27,804 nucleotides of DNA from Bacillota bacterium (GTDB lineage: Bacteria; Bacillota; Clostridia; Lachnospirales; Lachnospiraceae), in NCBI GenBank assembly GCA_023441965.1, contig JAEZNB010000006.1:1-27804 (forward strand), read 5' to 3'. Position 1 is the stretch's first letter; every line of letters starts with the position of its first letter. The notes below the pieces were generated by a model. The model worked only from the letters and a program-made list of their open reading frames with translations. It had not been told where the DNA came from and did no database searches. A program made the position numbers and the translations under genes. Positions 23,313-27,804 of this stretch are shown one piece after another.

Positions 23313-26300
23313 TTATCCTTTATGAGGTTGACTATCCTTGTTCAGATTCTTTACAGCCGTGGACAGCATCAGCTTAATACGGTTCAGCTGATTAACCTCA
23401 CTGGCACCGGGATCGTAGTCAATCGCTACGATATTTGCTTCAGGGTGCTGTCTGCGCAGCTCCTTGATTACACCCTTACCGACGATATGGTTGGGCAGGC
23501 AGGCAAAGGGTTGAGCACATACGATGTTATTGACACCGGAATGGATCAGCTCCAGCATCTCACCGGTCAAGAACCAGCCTTCCCCGGTCTGATTACCGAT
23601 AGATACGACCGGATCAGCCAATTCTGCCAGCTTCTTGATGGGAACGGGCGGTTGGAACCTCTTACTCCTCTTAAAGCGCTTTCTGGCTTCGCCACGGATT
23701 CTCTCCAAAGTCCATATGATCAGATTGCTGATTCGCGCACCCTTCTTGCTCTTACCCAGATACCTTGACTTAAAGTTATTATTATAGGCAGAATACATGA
23801 AGAAGTCCAGGAGATCGGGTACGACTGCTTCCGCCCCCTCTGCTTCCAGCAGCTCTACCAGATAGTTATTGGCAGAAGGAAGGAATTTTACCAGAATCTC
23901 TCCGACCACACCTACCTTGGGCTTCACCAGATCTTCCTTTAAGGGCAGAGCATCAAAGTCACGGATAATTCCTCTGACGTTCTTCTTAAAGGTCCGCCAG
24001 CTTCCCTTGTTCAGCAGACTCTCGGCACAGATCTTCCGCCACTTATCATGAAGGGCATTGGCGGAGCCGGGAACCAGCTCATAGGGTCTGGTCTTATAGA
24101 GCACCCGCATGAAGATATCACCGTATACGAGTGATTCCATGGCCCGTAATAAGAGACCGGGAGTCACCTTCAGACCGGGATTTTTCTCAAGGCCGGAAGC
24201 ACTTAAGGAAATAACCGGTACCTGAGGCATGCCCGCCTTCTCCAGGGCTCTGCGGATAAAGCCGATATAGTTGGTCGCCCGACAGCCGCCACCGGTCTGG
24301 GTAATGATAACGGCTACCTTATTGACATCATACTTTCCTGACAGTAAGGCATCCATAATCTGACCTACAACCATCAGAGAAGGGAAGCAGGCATCATTGT
24401 TGACATATTGAAGACCGACATCCACGGATCTGCGATTGTCATTGGGCAGGATGACCACATGATAGCCGCCGCTGCGCATGGCCGGTTCCAGCAGGTCAAA
24501 ATGGATCGGTGACATCTGGGGAGCCAGGATGGTATAAGTATCCTTCATATCCTCGGTAAAGACCGCTCTATGATGAGCAGTATCTACCTTATAGGAGACG
24601 ATATGCTTCTTCTCCCTCTCCCTGACCGCAGACAGGAGGGAGCGGATACGGATTCTGGCTGCTCCCAGGTTATTGACTTCATCTATTTTCAGTACGGTAT
24701 AAATCTTCCCCGATTTTGACAGGATGTCATTTACCTGGTCCGTAGTGACGGCATCCAGACCACAGCCGAAGGAATTCAGCTGGATCAGCTCCAGATTTGG
24801 TTGAGTACGGACGAAGGAAGCAGCCGCATACAACCTGGAATGGTACATCCACTGATCGATAACGATGGTCGGTCGGTCTACCTCGCCCAGATGGGAGATG
24901 GAATCCTCGGTGAGGACCGCTACTCCGAAGGAGTTAATCAGCTCGGGGATACCATGATGTATCTCGGGATCTACATGATAAGGCCGTCCAGCCAGGACGA
25001 TACCCTTTCTTCCGGAGGCCTTCAGATAGGCCAGGGTCTCCTCACCCTTCTTGCGCATATCATTTCTGGCTTCGGCAAGCTCCTTCCAGGCGGCAGTAAA
25101 GGCAGTCTGGAGCTCCTCCTCCGGGATACCCTTTTCCGTGAACAGCTCCAGCAGACGGCTGTATAAAATCTTGTCACTTTCAAAGGACATGAAGGGGTTC
25201 TCGAAATTGATACTCGGATCTTTCAGCTCCTCCACGTTATTCTTGATGTTTTCCGGGTAGGAGGTAACGATCGGGCAGTTGTAATGGTTATTGGTTCCAT
25301 CCACCTCTTTCCGCTCATAAGGAATGCTCGGATAGAAGATATAGGTGATCTTATGGTCAAGCAGCCACTTGATATGCCCATGCACCAGCTTAGCCGGATA
25401 ACACTCGGATTCACTGGGGATGGATTCTATGCCGAGCTCGTAGATGCTGCGGCTGGAGACAGGCGACAGAACCACACGGTAACCAAGCAGGGTAAAGAAG
25501 GTGTGCCAGAAGGGGTAGTTCTCATATAGGTTCAGTACTCTGGGAATTCCCACGGTTCCCCTGGTGGCTTCCTCCTCCGTAAGAGTAGGGTAGGAGAAAT
25601 AACGCTCCAGCTTATACTCGAACAGATTTGGAATATTCTCCACATTCTTTTCCTTACCCAAGCCCCGTTCGCAACGGTTACCGGAGATGAACTGTCTTCC
25701 GCCGGTGAATTTGTTCACGGTCAGCAGGCAGCTGTTGGTACATCTTCTGCAACGGGCCATGGAGGTTTCAAACTTCAGCTCATTGATCTGATCTATGGTT
25801 AGCATGGAGCTTTCTTCTCCGTCATAATGCTCCCTGGCGATCAGGGCTGCACCGAAGGCACCCATGATTCCGGCGATATCCGGACGGACAGCAGAGCAAC
25901 CGGAGATCTTCTCAAAGCTTCTAAGAACCGCATCATTATAGAAGGTACCTCCCTGAACGACCATCTTCGTTCCGAGATCCTTGGGGTTGGTAATCTTTAT
26001 TACCTTATATAAAGCATTCTTGATTACGGAATAGGCGAGGCCGGCGGAAATGTCCGCTACCGTAGCGCCTTCCTTCTGAGCCTGCTTCACCTTGGAATTC
26101 ATGATTACGGTACATCTGGTACCGAGGTCAATCGGATTCTTAGCATAGAGGGCTACCTTGGCGAAATCCTCTACCTCATAATTCAGGGACTTGGCAAAGG
26201 TCTCAATGAAGGAACCGCAGCCTGAGGAGCAGGCTTCATTCAGGAGCACATTGTCGACAGTCTCATTCTTGATCTTTATGCATTTCATGTCCTGTCCGCC

Positions 26301-27560
26301 GATATCCAGGATACAGTCCACTTCCGGTTCAAAGAAGGCGGCTGCATGGTAATGGGCTACGGTCTCTACTTCACCCTCATCCAGAACCAGAGCGGCTTTG
26401 ATCAGAGCCTCGCCGTAACCGGTAGAGCAGGATCGGACAATTTTCACATTTTCGGGTAAGATCTCATATATCTCTTTGATGGCTTTAATCGCTGTTTTCA
26501 GCGGACTTCCGTTGTTATTACTATAGAAGGAATAGAGCAGGGAGCCATCATCACCGACCAGGGCTACCTTTGTGGTAGTGGAGCCTGCATCGATGCCTAA
26601 GAAGCTTTTGCCTTGGTATTCTTTTAGATTTCCTTTTTTTACTGTATGTACGGAATGGCTCTTTCGGAATTCTTCATATTCTTCTTCGCTGTTGAACAGG
26701 GGTTCCATCCGGTGTACTTCGAAGTCCATCTTGATTCCACGGGAGAGCTTGTCGTATAGGGCTTTGAAGTCCGACTGTATCTCCGGCTTCGCATTCATGC
26801 CTGCTCCGATTGCCGCAAACAGATGGGAGTGTTCCGGTGCAATCACCTTATCTTCCGTCAGATTAAGGGTTCTGATGAAGGCCTTTTTCAGCTCTGTCAG
26901 AAAATGCAGCGGACCTCCTAAGAAGGCTACATTTCCCCGGATCGGCTTACCGCAGGCCAGACCGCTGATGGTCTGGTTTACGACTGCCTGGAAGATGGAA
27001 GCGGAAAGATCCGGCTTTGTTGCACCCTCATTGATCAGAGGCTGGATGTCGGATTTGGCAAATACACCGCATCTGGCCGCAATCGGGTAGATTGCCTGGT
27101 AGCTTTTTGCATATTCATTCAAGCCGGCTGCATCCGTTTTCAATAAGCTGGCCATCTGGTCTATGAAGGAGCCTGTACCACCGGCACAGATTCCGTTCAT
27201 CCTCTGCTCAACCCCATTGGAAAAATATATGATTTTCGCATCCTCACCGCCCAGCTCAATGGCCACATCTGTCTGAGGAGCATAGCCCTGAAGGGAGGTG
27301 GATACTGCGATTACTTCCTGTACAAAGGGAATATCAAGGTGCTTAGAGATGGTTAAGCCTCCGGAGCCTGTAATAACCGGTGCTACAGTAAGATTACCCA
27401 AGGCATCCTCCGCTTTTTTCATCAATCCGGCCAAAGTCTCCTGTATATTGGCAAAATGACGCTCATAGTCAGAGAATAACATTTGATTATTCTCATCCAT
27501 TACGACAATTTTCACCGTCGTTGATCCGATATCTATACCTAAAGTTTTGCTTGCCATCAT
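23313..27560 (-). CDS. Large acyl-CoA dehydratase activase-like protein (two activase domains plus DUF2229-type region)
   Basis: The 1415-residue protein contains two ASKHA activase domains like HgdC/BadF. The first (about residues 5-260) has LGIDIGSTTVK, ELGGEDAK, Cys125 (NGICAGGTGSF) and Cys164 (AARCGVF). The second (about 320-577) has LGIDAGSTTTK, DIGGQDMK, Cys444 (LNEACSSGCGSF) and Cys483 (GTRCTVIMNS). In HgdC the matching two cysteines per subunit bind a shared [4Fe-4S] cluster between subunits. A cysteine group follows (604, 607, 611, 630), then a 780-residue region with the DUF2229-like SYPxSE pattern. HgdC-type proteins use ATP to push a low-potential electron into 2-hydroxyacyl-CoA dehydratases. 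This fused form is widespread in Clostridia but its partner is unproven. GGAG lies 7 bases before ATG; promoter at 27623-27651. Confidence 0.93.
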   Translation of the reverse strand: MMASKTLGIDIGSTTVKIVVMDENNQMLFSDYERHFANIQETLAGLMKKAEDALGNLTVAPVITGSGGLTISKHLDIPFVQEVIAVSTSLQGYAPQTDVAIELGGEDAKIIYFSNGVEQRMNGICAGGTGSFIDQMASLLKTDAAGLNEYAKSYQAIYPIAARCGVFAKSDIQPLINEGATKPDLSASIFQAVVNQTISGLACGKPIRGNVAFLGGPLHFLTELKKAFIRTLNLTEDKVIAPEHSHLFAAIGAGMNAKPEIQSDFKALYDKLSRGIKMDFEVHRMEPLFNSEEEYEEFRKSHSVHTVKKGNLKEYQGKSFLGIDAGSTTTKVALVGDDGSLLYSFYSNNNGSPLKTAIKAIKEIYEILPENVKIVRSCSTGYGEALIKAALVLDEGEVETVAHYHAAAFFEPEVDCILDIGGQDMKCIKIKNETVDNVLLNEACSSGCGSFIETFAKSLNYEVEDFAKVALYAKNPIDLGTRCTVIMNSKVKQAQKEGATVADISAGLAYSVIKNALYKVIKITNPKDLGTKMVVQGGTFYNDAVLRSFEKISGCSAVRPDIAGIMGAFGAALIAREHYDGEESSMLTIDQINELKFETSMARCRRCTNSCLLTVNKFTGGRQFISGNRCERGLGKEKNVENIPNLFEYKLERYFSYPTLTEEEATRGTVGIPRVLNLYENYPFWHTFFTLLGYRVVLSPVSSRSIYELGIESIPSESECYPAKLVHGHIKWLLDHKITYIFYPSIPYERKEVDGTNNHYNCPIVTSYPENIKNNVEELKDPSINFENPFMSFESDKILYSRLLELFTEKGIPEEELQTAFTAAWKELAEARNDMRKKGEETLAYLKASGRKGIVLAGRPYHVDPEIHHGIPELINSFGVAVLTEDSISHLGEVDRPTIVIDQWMYHSRLYAAASFVRTQPNLELIQLNSFGCGLDAVTTDQVNDILSKSGKIYTVLKIDEVNNLGAARIRIRSLLSAVREREKKHIVSYKVDTAHHRAVFTEDMKDTYTILAPQMSPIHFDLLEPAMRSGGYHVVILPNDNRRSVDVGLQYVNNDACFPSLMVVGQIMDALLSGKYDVNKVAVIITQTGGGCRATNYIGFIRRALEKAGMPQVPVISLSASGLEKNPGLKVTPGLLLRAMESLVYGDIFMRVLYKTRPYELVPGSANALHDKWRKICAESLLNKGSWRTFKKNVRGIIRDFDALPLKEDLVKPKVGVVGEILVKFLPSANNYLVELLEAEGAEAVVPDLLDFFMYSAYNNNFKSRYLGKSKKGARISNLIIWTLERIRGEARKRFKRSKRFQPPVPIKKLAELADPVVSIGNQTGEGWFLTGEMLELIHSGVNNIVCAQPFACLPNHIVGKGVIKELRRQHPEANIVAIDYDPGASEVNQLNRIKLMLSTAVKNLNKDSQPHKG

Positions 27561-27622
27561 GCTACAACTCCTATACTTGACTAACTTGAGTAAAATATTG
27601 GTTTATAAAAATAGCTTTCTAT

Positions 27623-27651
27623 ATTATACGATACATAATTATTAAGTTCAA
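27623..27651 (-). promoter_or_regulatory. SigmaA-type promoter for the activase gene
   Basis: On the minus strand TTGAAC (27651-27646), a 17-base spacer and TATAAT (27628-27623) precede the activase gene by about 60 bases. Confidence 0.8.
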
Positions 27652-27716
27652 CATTTTTAATCAGAATAAATTTTTATCGTTGAATGAAAAACTTAATTCC
27701 ATTTTATAGTAATTAG

Positions 27717-27746
27717 AGTGGAGTTTACTCTTTCATAAATTCCACT
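27717..27746 (+). other. Leader hairpin 1 before the gene at the window end
   Basis: AGTGGAGTTTA (27717-27727) pairs with TAAATTCCACT (27736-27746), with one G-T pair and an 8-base loop. A weak promoter (TTGAAT at 27680-27685 with TATAGT at 27705-27710 or TTTATA at 27703-27708) would start transcripts close to this hairpin. Confidence 0.55.
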
Positions 27747-27761
27747 TCTCCTTTACAATGA

Positions 27762-27777
27762 GATTGGTTTCCCAATC
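27762..27777 (+). other. Leader hairpin 2 before the gene at the window end
   Basis: GATTGG (27762-27767) pairs perfectly with CCAATC (27772-27777) over a 4-base loop. It ends 8 bases before the AAAGGAG ribosome binding site at 27785-27791. Confidence 0.5.
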
Positions 27778-27798
27778 CGCAGTGAAAGGAGTTTATTT

Positions 27799-27804
27799 AT
27801 GTGT
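27799..27804 (+). CDS. Start of a plus-strand gene cut by the window end
   Basis: Only ATG TGT is inside the window. It is supported by an ideal AAAGGAG (27785-27791) seven bases upstream, and by the divergent arrangement with the activase gene. The product is unknown. Confidence 0.6.

Noticed and set aside
23322..27090. Long plus-strand open frames opposite the activase gene
   Set aside because: They are shadows of the strong minus-strand frame, have no ribosome binding sites and show no recognisable domains.
1..27804. CRISPR arrays, transposases, tRNAs, riboswitches
   Set aside because: None found by reading; no regularly spaced repeats, transposase ORFs, tRNA-like cloverleaf or known riboswitch core was recognised.

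Overview
The window looks like chromosome from a low-to-moderate GC Firmicute of the class Clostridia, probably a cellulolytic member of the Lachnospiraceae. This rests on the 23S rRNA 3' end, the strong AAGGAG-type ribosome binding sites, a cellulose-binding CBM3 fused to a protease, a CotH-family protein, and the very large acyl-CoA dehydratase activase-like protein common in anaerobic Clostridia. The species is not claimed.

Bases 1-430: the last ~54 bases of a 23S rRNA gene, with no 5S rRNA or tRNA after it, then two hairpin terminators and a strong sigmaA-type promoter. Bases 428-2190: an AT-rich three-gene block (2H phosphoesterase, an ORF of unknown function with a damaged or unclear 5' end, and a P-loop nucleoside kinase-like protein). 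It ends in a second copy of the terminator-bearing repeat that follows the rRNA operon, so the block may be an insertion. Bases 2283-5203: a secreted subtilisin-like protease with a C-terminal CBM3, then a GNAT acetyltransferase.

Bases 5244-10572: a four-function efflux operon of TetR regulator, MFS exporter, FtsX/MacB-type permease and ABC ATPase. A perfect 7-1-7 palindrome lies at the expected transcription start in front of tetR. The permease reading frame is broken by a single-base shift near 9424-9436. Bases 10724-12612: a membrane-anchored CotH-family protein. Bases 12685-16452: a tightly packed set of small enzymes (QueG-like ferredoxin protein, GNAT, metallo-beta-lactamase fold protein, DJ-1/PfpI protein, small membrane protein, second GNAT), several joined by ATGA overlaps.

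Bases 16472-21697: a CheW-domain protein, a large unrecognised zinc-ribbon/acidic/lysine-rich/membrane protein, hisH and hisF, uracil-DNA glycosylase and a TPR membrane protein. Bases 21743-23287: an amino-acid permease preceded by a leader hairpin. Bases 23313-27560, minus strand: a 1415-residue double-activase protein with its own promoter. The window ends on the ribosome binding site and first two codons of a plus-strand gene whose leader holds two hairpins.

The main points of interest are the protease-CBM3 fusion, a family of three near-identical promoters (two with a perfect CATAATA-N9-TATTATG dyad between -35 and -10), the repeat-flanked AT-rich block behind the rRNA operon, the frameshifted permease, and the orphan protein at 17098. 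I did not see a clear, wholly new multi-gene system; these are leads.
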